Below, piece by piece: positions 33,909 to 43,006 of a stretch of DNA of 47,236 nucleotides (position 1 is the stretch's first letter; every line of letters starts with the position of its first letter). The notes under the pieces were generated by a model. That model worked only from the letters and a program-made list of their open reading frames with translations, was not told the DNA's origin and made no database searches. Made by a program: the position numbers and the translations under genes. Source of the stretch: Bradyrhizobium sp. AS23.2 (GTDB lineage: Bacteria; Pseudomonadota; Alphaproteobacteria; Rhizobiales; Xanthobacteraceae); assembly GCF_001908185.1 (NCBI RefSeq), contig NZ_LGHM01000012.1:1-47236 (forward strand). Direction: 5' to 3'.

Positions 33909-34235
33909 ATGGCAGACAAACCGCGCATCAAGCTTCCGAAGGAAGCGGCCAAGGGCGAGGTCATCCAGATCAAGACCCTGGTCTCGCACGTCATGGAATC
34001 GGGCCAGCGCAAGGACGCGCAGGGTAAGACCGTGCCGCGCAAGATCATCAACAAGTTCGCCTGCGAGTTCAATGGCAAGCCGGTGTTCTCCTGCGCGCTG
34101 GAGCCGGCGATCTCGGCCAATCCCTACATCCAGTTCGATGCGAAGGTGGACGAGGCCGGAACGTTCAAGTTCTCCTGGACGGACGACGACGGCACGGTGA
34201 TCACGGCTGAAGAGAAGGTCGCGCTGAAGGCGTAA
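33909..34235 (+). CDS. soxZ: sulfur-oxidation partner protein SoxZ
   Basis: 108 residues without a signal peptide, as expected, since SoxZ is exported in complex with the Tat substrate SoxY. It has the marks KGEVIQIKTLVSHVMESGQR, NKFACEFNGKPVFSCALEPA and FSWTDDDGTVITAEEKV. It shapes the SoxY carrier arm and docks the Sox enzymes. Confidence 0.95.
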   Translation: MADKPRIKLPKEAAKGEVIQIKTLVSHVMESGQRKDAQGKTVPRKIINKFACEFNGKPVFSCALEPAISANPYIQFDAKVDEAGTFKFSWTDDDGTVITAEEKVALKA

Positions 34236-34264
34236 GGCGCCTGAAGCTTCAAGGGAGGGCACGG

Positions 34265-35086
34265 ATGCCAGTGCGATATCTCGGTCTCGCGGCTGTGGTC
34301 GCCGCCGGCGTATCGGTTGCGACCAGCGCGTTCGCGCAGGACGCCGAGCGCAAGGGCGTCCCCGCGCCACCCGGCCACGTCTTCAAGACCATCATCTCCG
34401 GCTACGAGTTTCGCAGCAAGGAGACCCGTGCGCTGCAGGACGACGATCTCGAGAATCCGGGCTTTCTCGCCGTGGAGCGTGCTGCGGACGTCTGGAAGAA
34501 GGTCGAGGGTTCCGAGGGCAAGTCCTGCATGAGCTGCCACGGCGAGGCCGAGACCAGCATGAAGGGTGTCGGCGCCGCCATGCCGAAATGGGACGACAAG
34601 CTGAAGAAGCCGGTCAATCTCGAGCAGCGCATCAACATCTGCCGCACGGAGCACATGAAGGCCGAGCCCTGGAAATTCAAATCCCAGGAGCTGACCGACA
34701 TGACGACGTTCGTGCGATACCAGTCGCACGGCATGCCGGTGGCGGTGAAGACCGACGGTCCGATATCGCCCTGGTTCGACCGCGGCAAGCAGATCTATTA
34801 CACGCGCTACGGCCAGCTCGATCTCGCCTGCGAATCCTGTCACGAGCGCAACAACGGCAAGTTCATGCGGGCCGATTTCCTGAGCCAGGGCCAGACCAAC
34901 GGCTTTCCGACCTATCGGCTGCGCGACCAGCGTCTGGTGCCGCTGCATGAGCGTTTCGAAGGCTGCATGTTCGACGTGCGCGCCGAGCCGTTCAAGCCCT
35001 TGTCGGACGAGTTCGTCGCGCTCGAGCTCTATGTCGCCTGGCGCGGCATCGGCCTGCCGGTCGAGACGCCCTCGGTGCGCAATTGA
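34265..35086 (+). CDS. soxA: diheme cytochrome SoxA
   Basis: 273 residues with a signal peptide (cleavage near AFA-QD, residue 24). Two heme motifs are present: CMSCH (C88-H92) and CESCH (C189-H193); so this is the diheme form. The active-site cysteine is C234 in RFEGCMFDVRAEPF, where the distal heme ligand is a cysteine persulfide in the family. With SoxX it joins thiosulfate to SoxY. Confidence 0.95.
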   Translation: MPVRYLGLAAVVAAGVSVATSAFAQDAERKGVPAPPGHVFKTIISGYEFRSKETRALQDDDLENPGFLAVERAADVWKKVEGSEGKSCMSCHGEAETSMKGVGAAMPKWDDKLKKPVNLEQRINICRTEHMKAEPWKFKSQELTDMTTFVRYQSHGMPVAVKTDGPISPWFDRGKQIYYTRYGQLDLACESCHERNNGKFMRADFLSQGQTNGFPTYRLRDQRLVPLHERFEGCMFDVRAEPFKPLSDEFVALELYVAWRGIGLPVETPSVRN

Positions 35087-35113
35087 AACGATGAGCATGC
35101 AGGAGCGTTGCGC

Positions 35114-36805
35114 ATGATCTCTCGCCGCGAGTTCATTCAGGTTGCTGCGGCAACCGCGGCACTTTCGACCGGCGTCACTTCCGGTCTGACGCGGGCGGTG
35201 GCCCAGCAGCGCCTGACCGAGAAGGAGCTGCTGGCGTTCGAGCCGCTCGGCAACGTCACGCTGGTGCATGTGACCGACATTCACGGCCAGCTCATGCCGC
35301 TCTATTTCCGCGAGCCCTCGACCAATCTCGGCGTGGGCGAGGCGAAGGGGCTTCCGCCGCACGTCACCGGCAAGGAGTTCCTTACCCGCTTCGGGATCGC
35401 GCCCGGCTCGTCGGCGGCCTACGCACTGACGTCGGAGGATTTCGAGGCGCTGGCCAAGACCTATGGCCGGATCGGCGGTCTCGATCGCGCCGCGACCGTG
35501 ATCAAGGCGATCCGCGCAGAGCGCGGCGACAAGGTCGCGCTGCTCGACGGTGGCGACACCTGGCAGGGGTCGTGGTCGTCGCTGAAGACGCGCGGCCAGG
35601 ACATGATCGACTGCATGAAGCTGCTCAAGCCCGACGCCATGACCGGGCATTGGGAGTTCACCTACGGGACCGAACGGGTCAAGCAGGCGATCGAGGGGCT
35701 CGGCTTCCCGTTCCTCGGTCTCAACATCCGTGACACCGAATGGAACGAGGCCGCGTTTGACGCTTCGACCATGATCGAGCGCGGCGGCGTCAAGATTGCG
35801 GTGCTGGGCCAGGCGTTTCCCTACACGCCGGTGGCCAATCCGCGCTGGATGATTCCGAACTGGTCCTTCGGCGTACGCGAGGAGGATGTCCAGGCGCAGG
35901 TCGACAAGGCGCGCAAGGACGGCGCACAGCTCGTCGTGCTGCTCTCGCACAATGGCTTTGACGTCGACCGCAAGCTTGCGAGCCGCGTCAAGGGCATCGA
36001 CGTCATCCTGACCGGACACACCCATGACGCGCTGCCCGAGGCCGTGAAGGTCGGAAAGACTCTGCTGATCGCATCGGGCTCGTCCGGCAAGTTCGTCTCG
36101 CGGCTCGATCTGGACGTCCGCGATGCTGAGGTCAAGGCCTACAGGTACAAGCTCATTCCGCTGTTTTCGGACGTCATCTCGGCCGATGCGGAGATGGCTG
36201 CGAAGATTGCCGAAGTGCGCAAGCCCTTCGCGTCCGAACTCGCCAAGGTGCTGGGCAGGACTGACTCGCTGCTCTACCGGCGCGGCAATTTCAACGGCAC
36301 GTTCGACGACCTGATCTGCCAGGCGTTACTGCAGGAGCGCGACGCCGAGATCGCGCTCTCCCCGGGCTTCCGCTGGGGCACCAGCGTGTTGCCCGGACAG
36401 GACATCACCTTCGAGGACGTCACCAATGCGACCGCGATCACCTATCCGGCTGTCTATCGCATGGGCATGACGGGCGCGCGTCTGAAGGAGATCATCGAGG
36501 ACGTCGCCGACAATCTCTTCAACGTCGACCCCTACTATCAGCAGGGTGGCGACATGGTTCGCATCGGCGGACTTTCCTACGCGATCGATGTCGCAAAGCC
36601 GCAAGGCAGCCGCATCTCGGATATGCGGGTGCTCAAGACCGATACGCCGATCGATCCCAACAGGGAATATCAGGTCGCCGGCTGGGCCAGTGTCAACGAA
36701 GGCACTGAAGGACCGCCGATCTGGGAGGTCATCGCGAATTATCTGACCCGACAGAAGACGGTTCGCCTCGAACCCAACAGAGCTGTCAAAGTGACCGGAG
36801 CGTGA
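35114..36805 (+). CDS. soxB: sulfate thiol esterase SoxB
   Basis: 563 residues from ATG 35114 (GGAG 8 bases before). Tat signal MISRREFIQVAAATAALSTG. The dimanganese centre of the 5'-nucleotidase-like fold is seen in VTDIHGQL (D55, H57), LDGGDTWQGS (D148), GHWEFTYG (178-185), LLSHNGFDVD and TGHTHD. The protein removes the sulfone group from SoxY as sulfate. It is a marker gene for thiosulfate oxidation. The C-terminal domain (YPAVYRMGMTGARLKEIIED, GGDMVRIGGLSYAID) is complete. Confidence 0.95.
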   Translation: MISRREFIQVAAATAALSTGVTSGLTRAVAQQRLTEKELLAFEPLGNVTLVHVTDIHGQLMPLYFREPSTNLGVGEAKGLPPHVTGKEFLTRFGIAPGSSAAYALTSEDFEALAKTYGRIGGLDRAATVIKAIRAERGDKVALLDGGDTWQGSWSSLKTRGQDMIDCMKLLKPDAMTGHWEFTYGTERVKQAIEGLGFPFLGLNIRDTEWNEAAFDASTMIERGGVKIAVLGQAFPYTPVANPRWMIPNWSFGVREEDVQAQVDKARKDGAQLVVLLSHNGFDVDRKLASRVKGIDVILTGHTHDALPEAVKVGKTLLIASGSSGKFVSRLDLDVRDAEVKAYRYKLIPLFSDVISADAEMAAKIAEVRKPFASELAKVLGRTDSLLYRRGNFNGTFDDLICQALLQERDAEIALSPGFRWGTSVLPGQDITFEDVTNATAITYPAVYRMGMTGARLKEIIEDVADNLFNVDPYYQQGGDMVRIGGLSYAIDVAKPQGSRISDMRVLKTDTPIDPNREYQVAGWASVNEGTEGPPIWEVIANYLTRQKTVRLEPNRAVKVTGA

Positions 36806-36811
36806 GAAGCG

Positions 36812-38083
36812 ATGTCGCAGATGGATAGTCCCCGGCAGTCCCGACGCAATTTCCTGGCCGCTGGCGCCGGCGTTGCAGCATCGGTGCTCGCGAAGCCCGC
36901 CTTTGCCGGCGGCGGTAATCCGGCGAACCAGCCGCCCAACGTACCGGAATGGACGAAGTCGCTTGGTGAGGGCGTCGCTGTGCGCCCCTATGGCAAACCG
37001 TCGAAATTCGAGAAGGAGGTCATCCGGCGCGACGTCGAATGGCTGACCGCCTCGCGCGAGTCCTCGGTGAGCTTCACCCCGCTGCACGAGCTCGAAGGCA
37101 TCATCACGCCGAACGGCCTTTGTTTCGAGCGCCACCACGGCGGGATTGCGGAGATTGATCCGGCCGATCATCGCCTGATGATCCATGGGCTGGTGGAGCG
37201 GCCACTGATCCTCACGCTGGACGAGCTGAAGCGTTATCCGCGTGTCAATCGCATTCACTTCATGGAGTGCGCTGCGAATTCAGGCATGGAGTGGCGCGGC
37301 GCCCAACTCAATGGCTGCCAGTTCACTCATGGCATGATCCATTGCGTGCAGTATACGGGCGTCTCGCTGCGCGCGCTGCTGGAGGAAGCCGGCGTCAAGA
37401 GCAACGGCAAGTGGCTGCTGGTCGAAGGTGCCGATGCCGCAGCAATGGATCGTAGCCTGCCGATCGAGAAGGCGCTGGACGATTGCATCATCGCCTACAA
37501 GATGAACGGCGAGGCGCTCTACCCCGAACAGGGCTATCCGATGCGGCTCGTGGTGCCCGGTTGGCAGGGCAATCTCTGGATCAAGTGGCTGCGTCGCATC
37601 AAGGTGGGTGATCAGCCCTGGCACACCCGCGAGGAGACCTCGAAATACACGGACCTCATGCCGAACGGCAAGGCGCGTCGCTTCACCTGGGCGATGGACG
37701 CCAAGTCGGTGATCACGAGCCCGAGCCCGCAGGCGCCGATCAAGCACGGCAAGGGTTTCACCGTCGTCTCAGGGCTTGCCTGGAGCGGCAACGGCAAGGT
37801 CAAGCGCGTGGACGTCTCGCTCGACGGCGGCCGCAACTGGTGGCCGGCGCGGCTCGACGGGCCCGTTCTCGACAAGGCGCTGACGCGCTTCTACTACGAG
37901 TTCGACTGGAATGGCGAGCCGCTGCTCTTGCAGTCGCGCGTGCAGGACGAGACCGGCTATGTGCAGCCGAGCAAGGCCGAGCTGCGCAAGATCCGCAGCG
38001 TCAACTCCATCTATCACAACAATGGCATCCAGACCTGGCATGTACAGGCCAATGGTGAGGTCGAGAATGTCGAAGTCGCTTAA
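36812..38083 (+). CDS. soxC: sulfane dehydrogenase molybdoprotein SoxC
   Basis: 423-residue molybdenum-cofactor enzyme of the sulfite-oxidase fold. Tat signal SRRNFLAAGAGVAAS; molybdenum-binding Cys153 in IHFMECAANSG; GLCFERHHGG and YPMRLVVPGWQGNLWIKWLR as expected. It removes six electrons from the SoxY-bound sulfane with SoxD. Its presence means thiosulfate can be oxidised fully to sulfate without stored sulfur globules (family knowledge). Confidence 0.95.
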   Translation: MSQMDSPRQSRRNFLAAGAGVAASVLAKPAFAGGGNPANQPPNVPEWTKSLGEGVAVRPYGKPSKFEKEVIRRDVEWLTASRESSVSFTPLHELEGIITPNGLCFERHHGGIAEIDPADHRLMIHGLVERPLILTLDELKRYPRVNRIHFMECAANSGMEWRGAQLNGCQFTHGMIHCVQYTGVSLRALLEEAGVKSNGKWLLVEGADAAAMDRSLPIEKALDDCIIAYKMNGEALYPEQGYPMRLVVPGWQGNLWIKWLRRIKVGDQPWHTREETSKYTDLMPNGKARRFTWAMDAKSVITSPSPQAPIKHGKGFTVVSGLAWSGNGKVKRVDVSLDGGRNWWPARLDGPVLDKALTRFYYEFDWNGEPLLLQSRVQDETGYVQPSKAELRKIRSVNSIYHNNGIQTWHVQANGEVENVEVA

Positions 38084-38759
38084 GGTCATTGCAGCGGCGG
38101 TGCTCCTTTGCGCGGTGAGCGCACCGGCACTCGCGCAACAGAAAACGGACGCCAAGGGCGGCCCGCGCTATCACATCGGCCGCGCACCGACCCCCGACGA
38201 GATCCGCGGCTGGGATATCGACGTCCGGCCTGACGGCCAGGGCCTGCCGGAAGGCAAGGGTACGGTCGCCCAGGGCGAGAAGCTCTTCATGGACAATTGC
38301 TCGACCTGCCACGGCGAGTTCGGCGAGGGCAACGGCCGCTGGCCGGTGCTGGCCGGCGGCAAGGGCTCGCTGACCTCTGACAACCCGGTCAAGACGGTGG
38401 GCTCCTACTGGCCCTACGCTTCGACCGTATTCGACTATGTCCGTCACGCCATGCCTTACGGCAATGCGGAGTCGTTCTCCGTCGATGAATATTATGCGCT
38501 GGTCGCCTACGTCCTGTACCTGAACGACGTCGTCACCGACCAGAACTTCGAGCTGAACAACAAGAACCTTGCCACGATCAAGATGCCGAACGAGCAGGGT
38601 TTTGTGATGGACGATCGCGCCACCAGCGAGAAATCCTTCTGGCAGAAGGACCCCTGCATGAAGGATTGCATCGCGCCGGTGAAGATCACCGCGCGCGCCG
38701 CCGTCATCGACGTGACTCCTGAGGATACCAAGAACGGAAAGCCGCGGGGCGTGGAGTGA
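38067..38759 (+). CDS. soxD: cytochrome c SoxD, monoheme form
   Basis: 230 residues overlapping soxC by 17 bases. Signal peptide MSKSLKVIAAAVLLCAVSAP, cleavage near ALA-QQ. One heme motif CSTCH (C78-H82) with a methionine ligand in RHAMPYG (M129). Paracoccus SoxD is longer with two hemes; here only one CxxCH exists, and the C-terminal part instead carries DPCMKDC (C197, C201). It is the electron acceptor subunit of SoxCD. Confidence 0.92.
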   Translation: MSKSLKVIAAAVLLCAVSAPALAQQKTDAKGGPRYHIGRAPTPDEIRGWDIDVRPDGQGLPEGKGTVAQGEKLFMDNCSTCHGEFGEGNGRWPVLAGGKGSLTSDNPVKTVGSYWPYASTVFDYVRHAMPYGNAESFSVDEYYALVAYVLYLNDVVTDQNFELNNKNLATIKMPNEQGFVMDDRATSEKSFWQKDPCMKDCIAPVKITARAAVIDVTPEDTKNGKPRGVE

Positions 38760-39220
38760 GCCGCGGCCGGGCCAGTCGCCGCGGATTGCTTCGCGGTCTC
38801 GTCGCGGCCGCCTTCATTGCGACAACTCCGGCCGTCCCGTCCCGAGCGGCCGCGCCGCACAAGCTTGCGCTTCAGATCAGCGACGACGATCCGGCCAAGA
38901 TGCGCGCCGTTCTCGATGTTGCAGCCAATGTCTCGCGGCATTATTCGGGGCAGGGCGAGGATGTCGAGATCGTGATGGTCGCCTTCAACGGCGGCCTCGA
39001 CATGCTGCTCGAAGACCGCTCGCCGGTGAAGGAGCGCCTGGCAAATTTCCTGAAATCGATGCCCAATGTAAGCTTCATCGGCTGCGGCAATACGCTGGAG
39101 ACGCTTGCGGTGAAGGAGGGCAGGCGACCTCCGCTGATCGAGGGCGTCAGCGTCACCCAGGTCGGTGTTGCCGCCCTGATGGAACTTGCAGAAAAGAGCT
39201 GGACAATCGTCCGGCCGTGA
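38756..39220 (+). CDS. exported DsrE-family protein (first of two)
   Basis: 154 residues from a GTG that overlaps the soxD stop (GTGA). The N-terminus is a Tat-like signal, ASRRGLLRGLVAAAFIATTP. The mature part has a DsrE-type fold pattern: HKLALQISDDDPAKMRAVLD, DVEIVMVAFNGGLDMLLED, and the single cysteine C110 in VSFIGCGNTLETL, where DsrE proteins carry their reactive cysteine. Periplasmic sulfur carriage for the Sox system is inference; cytosolic DsrE is the known sulfur carrier. Confidence 0.8.
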   Translation: MSRGRASRRGLLRGLVAAAFIATTPAVPSRAAAPHKLALQISDDDPAKMRAVLDVAANVSRHYSGQGEDVEIVMVAFNGGLDMLLEDRSPVKERLANFLKSMPNVSFIGCGNTLETLAVKEGRRPPLIEGVSVTQVGVAALMELAEKSWTIVRP

Positions 39221-39234
39221 GGAGACGGTCACCG

Positions 39235-40140
39235 ATGCGATGGTTGATGGGACTGGTTGTCTTGCTCACGCTCGCGCGGCCTGCGGGCGCGGCCGAGCAG
39301 GAGCTCGAGCTGTCGATCGACGGCCGCACGACCCTGGCGACCCTGCGTGCGCCGGCCTCCATGGGGCCCGATACGCCACTCGTCGTGATGACTCATGGCA
39401 CGCTCGCCCACAAGGACATGGAGGTCATTCAAGGCGTCGCGAAGGCGCTCGAGCAGCGCGGCATCGCCTCGCTCGCCCACACGCTGTCGCTGGGGCTGGA
39501 TCGCCGCAAGGGCATGTATGACTGCGCCGTACGGCATGACTATTTGGTCGACGATGCGGTTGCGGAGATCGGCGCTTGGGTGAACCGCGTGAGGGGCCTG
39601 TCGAGCCAGGTCTACGTGTTCGGTCATTCGCGCGGCGGCAATCAGGTCGCGCGCTATCTGGCGGCGAGCCAAGCTCCGCCGGTGGCGGGTGCGGTCCTGC
39701 TGGCGCCGGTGACGGCGAAAGCTGAGGCCGATTTGCGCGCCTCATATGCCCAGACCTATGGCAAGCTCCTCGAACCGTTCCTGGAGCAGGCGACGAAGGA
39801 AGTCGCGGCGGGGCGCGGCGGAGAGTGGATGGACGTGCCGGGCTTCATCTATTGCCGCAACGCCGTGGTGACTGCGCGCGCCTTTGCGTCCTTCTATGCG
39901 GCCGATGCCGGCCAGGACACTGCGGCGCTGGTGGCGCGGCTCAAGCTGCCTGTGCTGGTGCTCGCCGCAACCAAGGATACGGTCGTGCCTGATGTGATAG
40001 CGTCCTTCGCGCCGTCAGCCGATTCGAGCGGCGGCAGGATAAAGCTCGAGAAAATCGAGGATGCTGATCATTTCTTCCGCGACCTGTTCGCGGAAGATGT
40101 GGCCGATCGGATCGCCGAGTTCATCAAGCAGACAAGATAG
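39235..40140 (+). CDS. secreted alpha/beta hydrolase
   Basis: 301 residues from ATG 39235; a GTG at 39217 overlapping the previous stop is an alternative start. Signal peptide MRWLMGLVVLLTLARPAGAA. The alpha/beta-hydrolase triad can be placed: nucleophile S132 in FGHSRGGNQ, acid D248 in AATKDTVVP, base H279 in DADHFFRD; an oxyanion segment VMTHGTL is near 52. It lies between the two DsrE-like genes at the end of the sox operon. Substrate unknown; a thioester or other sulfur-linked ester is only a guess. Confidence 0.82.
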   Translation: MRWLMGLVVLLTLARPAGAAEQELELSIDGRTTLATLRAPASMGPDTPLVVMTHGTLAHKDMEVIQGVAKALEQRGIASLAHTLSLGLDRRKGMYDCAVRHDYLVDDAVAEIGAWVNRVRGLSSQVYVFGHSRGGNQVARYLAASQAPPVAGAVLLAPVTAKAEADLRASYAQTYGKLLEPFLEQATKEVAAGRGGEWMDVPGFIYCRNAVVTARAFASFYAADAGQDTAALVARLKLPVLVLAATKDTVVPDVIASFAPSADSSGGRIKLEKIEDADHFFRDLFAEDVADRIAEFIKQTR

Positions 40141-40149
40141 GGAGGGACC

Positions 40150-40593
40150 ATGCAGCGTCGATCCATGCTTCGCGCGAGCCTTGCCGGGCTATTTGGCGCC
40201 TTCGCGGTGCGCGAAGCGGCCGCGGCGGCGGAAACGCCGGCGCGGCAGCGCGTCGTTTATCACCTCGCCGATGCCGATCGCGTCATCTTCGTTCTCGGCA
40301 ATCTCCAGAACCACGTCGACGGCGTCGGCGGGCCCGGCAAGGCCGACATCAGGCTGGTCGTGCATGGGCCGGCGCTGCGCGCTTTCCACGCGCTCGCCGC
40401 CGAAGACCACACCATTGCGATGATGAAGAAGCTCGCCGATGCCGGCGTCGGATTTGACGCCTGCGCCAACACGATGAAGGCGCAAGGCGTGAAGCTTGAC
40501 GATCTCATCCCCGGCTTTGTCGTTGCCGAGAAGGGCGGAGTGGTGCGGCTCGCCGAGCTGCAGCAGCAGGGATATGCCTATCTGCGTCCCTGA
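40150..40593 (+). CDS. exported DsrE-family protein (second of two)
   Basis: 147 residues, strong ribosome site GGGAGG. Signal-like N-terminus MQRRSMLRASLAGLFGAFAV with cleavage near AAA-ET. Pattern VVYHLADADRVIFVLGNLQN, IRLVVHGPALRAFHA and GVGFDACANTMKAQGV with the single C105 at the DsrE-type position. It is paralogous in layout to the protein at 38756, and probably the last gene of the sox operon. Confidence 0.82.
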   Translation: MQRRSMLRASLAGLFGAFAVREAAAAAETPARQRVVYHLADADRVIFVLGNLQNHVDGVGGPGKADIRLVVHGPALRAFHALAAEDHTIAMMKKLADAGVGFDACANTMKAQGVKLDDLIPGFVVAEKGGVVRLAELQQQGYAYLRP

Positions 40594-40699
40594 CCGGGCG
40601 CGGCGATCTCCTACAGATTGGCCGGCCTTGATTTGGCTCATACAGCGAGGCCGTGCCGCGCAGTAGATTGCCAGACCTCAATGCAACACTGAGGCGGCC

Positions 40700-41782
40700 G
40701 TGCTGACCACCGTCATCGATTTCCTGGGGGAAGACCGGCTGTCATGGCTCGGCGCTCTCCTGGTTGGCGGCGTCTTCGGGTTCTTCGCCCAGCGCAGCCG
40801 CTTCTGCCTGCGCGCCGCGGCCGTCGAATTCTCCCGCGGTGAGGGCGGGCCGCGCCTGGCGGTCTGGCTCCTGACCTTCGCGGCGGCGCTGGTGGGCACG
40901 CAAGCGCTGGTCGCGCTTCAGTGGCTCGACGTGTCCGAGGCGCGCCAGCTCGCGCAGCAGGGCAGCATCTCCGGCGCGCTTGTGGGTGGCGCGATGTTCG
41001 GCTGCGGCATGATCCTCGCGCGGGGCTGCGCCAGCCGGCTGCTCGTGCTCTCGGCCAACGGCAATCTCCGAGCGCTGCTGTCGGGCCTGGTGTTTGCGGT
41101 CACCGCGCAGGCTTCCTATCGCGGCTTGCTATCGCCCGCGCGCGAATGGGTGACTAATCTGTGGCTGGTCGACGGCGGCCCCTCGCGCGACATCGTGGCC
41201 GTTTTCGGCGCCGGCACGCCCGAGAAGCTCGCATTCGGCGGATTGTGGTTGATTGCGGGGCTCGCCTTCGCCTTTCGCAGCCAGCTGCCGCGCCGCCTGA
41301 TCCTGTCCGCGCTCGCAACCGGCGCGGCAGTGGTTGCCGGCTGGCTCTTCACCTACCAGCTCTCGCAGGCGTCCTTCGCGCCGGTGACGTTGAAGAGTCT
41401 CACCTTCAGCGGACCATCGGCCGAATTGTTGATGCTGGTGCTGAACAGCGCGCAGCTCCGGCTCGGTTTCGATCTCGGCATCATTCCCGGTGTGTTCCTC
41501 GGCTCGTTCGTCGCCGGAACGAGCGCGGATGAACTGAAGCTCGAGGGGTTCTCGGACGGGCTCGGCATGCGGCGCTATTTGCTCGGCGCGGTGCTGATGG
41601 GGTTCGGCGCGATGCTCGCCGGCGGCTGCGCGGTCGGCGCCGGAGTGACCGGCGCCTCGGTGTTCGCGCTCACAGCCTGGCTCGTTCTCGCCGGCATGTG
41701 GCTGGGCGCAGGGCTGACGGATTTGCTCGTCGACCGCGCCGGCATGCCGCGACCGCAGCAGGTGTCGCCGGGTCGACGTTGA
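40700..41782 (+). CDS. YeeE/YedE-family transporter (TsuA-like), second copy
   Basis: 360 residues from a GTG with GAGG before it. Nine to ten helices; family cysteines in RSRFCLRAA (C36), [16 protein letters not shown] and [13 protein letters not shown]. It lies on the sox side opposite the copy at 28631 and is only moderately similar to it, so they are separate family members and not a recent duplicate. Sulfur-compound transport is inferred. The last few residues run over a dctA remnant on the other strand. Confidence 0.83.
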   Translation: MLTTVIDFLGEDRLSWLGALLVGGVFGFFAQRSRFCLRAAAVEFSRGEGGPRLAVWLLTFAAALVGTQALVALQWLDVSEARQLAQQGSISGALVGGAMFGCGMILARGCASRLLVLSANGNLRALLSGLVFAVTAQASYRGLLSPAREWVTNLWLVDGGPSRDIVAVFGAGTPEKLAFGGLWLIAGLAFAFRSQLPRRLILSALATGAAVVAGWLFTYQLSQASFAPVTLKSLTFSGPSAELLMLVLNSAQLRLGFDLGIIPGVFLGSFVAGTSADELKLEGFSDGLGMRRYLLGAVLMGFGAMLAGGCAVGAGVTGASVFALTAWLVLAGMWLGAGLTDLLVDRAGMPRPQQVSPGRR

Positions 41783-41867
41783 AGCCGGCGCCAGGGATCG
41801 CCACATGGGCGGCGGCGAACCCGATGAGCAGCGCCAGGGTCGAGACGATCTCGAAGTAGAGAAGCGC
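41763..41867 (-). pseudogene. dctA: remnant of a DctA C4-dicarboxylate symporter
   Basis: The minus strand encodes [17 protein letters not shown] and then [11 protein letters not shown] in one frame (35 codons). This matches the conserved ALLYFE-VSTLAL segment and PGAGMNxDPAT of DctA/GltP carriers. No start or remaining gene is present on either side, and it overlaps the end of the YedE-like gene, so it is a short relic. Confidence 0.65.
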
Positions 41868-41869
41868 CT

Positions 41870-41998
41870 GGTCACGCTCTGATGCTGTCGGAGATGCTCG
41901 AGCCAGGACGCGACCATGAACGTTTCCAGGAAGCGTCCGCTCTCGGCTGCATCCTCGAAGACGTCCCAGGCATAGGCGCCGTCACGCTGTCTCTGCCG
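41870..41998 (-). pseudogene. remnant of an MFS exporter C-terminus (MFS_3/EntS-like)
   Basis: The minus strand encodes [20 protein letters not shown] then [20 protein letters not shown]. This matches the C-terminal tail of MFS_3 proteins (RRDGA...W, ETF-V-SW-EHLRQH). It has no membrane part. It runs into bioB at one end and is abutted by the dctA relic, in a different frame, at the other. It is a decayed fragment, likely a breakpoint scar. Confidence 0.65.
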
Positions 41999-42965
41999 TG
42001 AGGCCAAGTCTGTGCAGAAGACTTGAGTCACGATCATCGCCAGGATTGGCTGCCGTCAGCAACGTGTCGCCGATGAAGATCGAGTTCGCGCCTGCGTAAA
42101 AACAAAGCGCCTGCATTTCGTCCGACATGGAGCTGCGCCCAGCGGTCAGGCGAACATGCGATCGCGGCATAAGAACGCGGGCGAGGGCCACGATGCGAAC
42201 AAACGCGATCGGATCGATCGGCGCGGCATCCGCGAGCTTGGAGCCTTTCATCGGGATGAGCATGTTGATGGGGACGCTTTCCGGAGGCGTCGGCAGATTC
42301 GCCAAGGTCATCAGCATGTCTATGCGATCATCCTCGCTTTCGCCGAGCCCAAGTATTCCCCCGCTGCAAACCTTCATGCCCGCTTCGCGAACATAGGCCA
42401 GTGTTTCCAGTCGTTCCTTGAAAGTGCGGGTCGTCGCGACCTCCGGGTAGAATCGCTCGGAAGTATCGATGTTGTGATTGTAGTAATCGAGGCCCGCGTC
42501 GGCAAAAGTCTGGGCCTGCTCGGGCGACAACATGCCGAGCGTCATACAGGTTTCGAGGCCAAGGGCTTTCACGCCCTTCACCATTGCGACAATTGTCGCC
42601 TCGTCGCGCGGCTTGGGACTGCGCCAGGCGGCTCCCATGCAATATCGCGTGGCGCCGCTTTCCTTCGCGTTGCGCGCCTCTTCGACGGCTTGCTCTGGGG
42701 TCATCAGCTTCGACGCCTTCACCCCCGAGAGATGATGAATGGACTGGCTGCAGTAGCCGCAATCCTCCGGGCAGCCACCGGTCTTGATGTTGAGCAGCTT
42801 GCTGAGCTGCACCCGATTGGGATCGAAGTTGGCCCGATGCAGTGTGTGCGCATGGAACAGATGATCGTTGAAGGGACGCTCATACAAGGAGCGCGCCTCC
42901 TCAAGTGTCCACCTCCGCAGCTTCCTGCTCTCCGCCGCTAGCGAATAGTCTTCCGGGTCCAGCAT
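41982..42965 (-). CDS. bioB: biotin synthase
   Basis: 327-residue radical-SAM enzyme that inserts sulfur into dethiobiotin. The cluster motif is CPEDCGYC (C65, C69, C72); further marks [44 protein letters not shown] and [20 protein letters not shown] with the arginine ligand of the [2Fe-2S] cluster. ATG 42965 is chosen for its AGGAG at good distance; an ATG at 43010 lies inside the BioR box and is less likely. It is divergent from bioR and regulated through the palindrome at 43009. Confidence 0.95.
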   Translation of the reverse strand: MLDPEDYSLAAESRKLRRWTLEEARSLYERPFNDHLFHAHTLHRANFDPNRVQLSKLLNIKTGGCPEDCGYCSQSIHHLSGVKASKLMTPEQAVEEARNAKESGATRYCMGAAWRSPKPRDEATIVAMVKGVKALGLETCMTLGMLSPEQAQTFADAGLDYYNHNIDTSERFYPEVATTRTFKERLETLAYVREAGMKVCSGGILGLGESEDDRIDMLMTLANLPTPPESVPINMLIPMKGSKLADAAPIDPIAFVRIVALARVLMPRSHVRLTAGRSSMSDEMQALCFYAGANSIFIGDTLLTAANPGDDRDSSLLHRLGLTAETA

Positions 42966-43006
42966 TCTCGCTTCTCCTTGCCCGTCGTGCTGATCACGAG
43001 CAAACT

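Noticed and set aside
34124..36025. 633-residue open frame on the minus strand
   Set aside because: It lies fully opposite soxA and soxB, which have clear motifs and signals; its translation is histidine-, arginine- and leucine-rich with no domain, typical of the antisense of GC-rich genes.
41129..42037. 302-residue minus-strand open frame as one gene
   Set aside because: Only about 43 codons at its start resemble a protein (MFS_3 tail); the rest is antisense to the YedE-like gene. Treated as a remnant.
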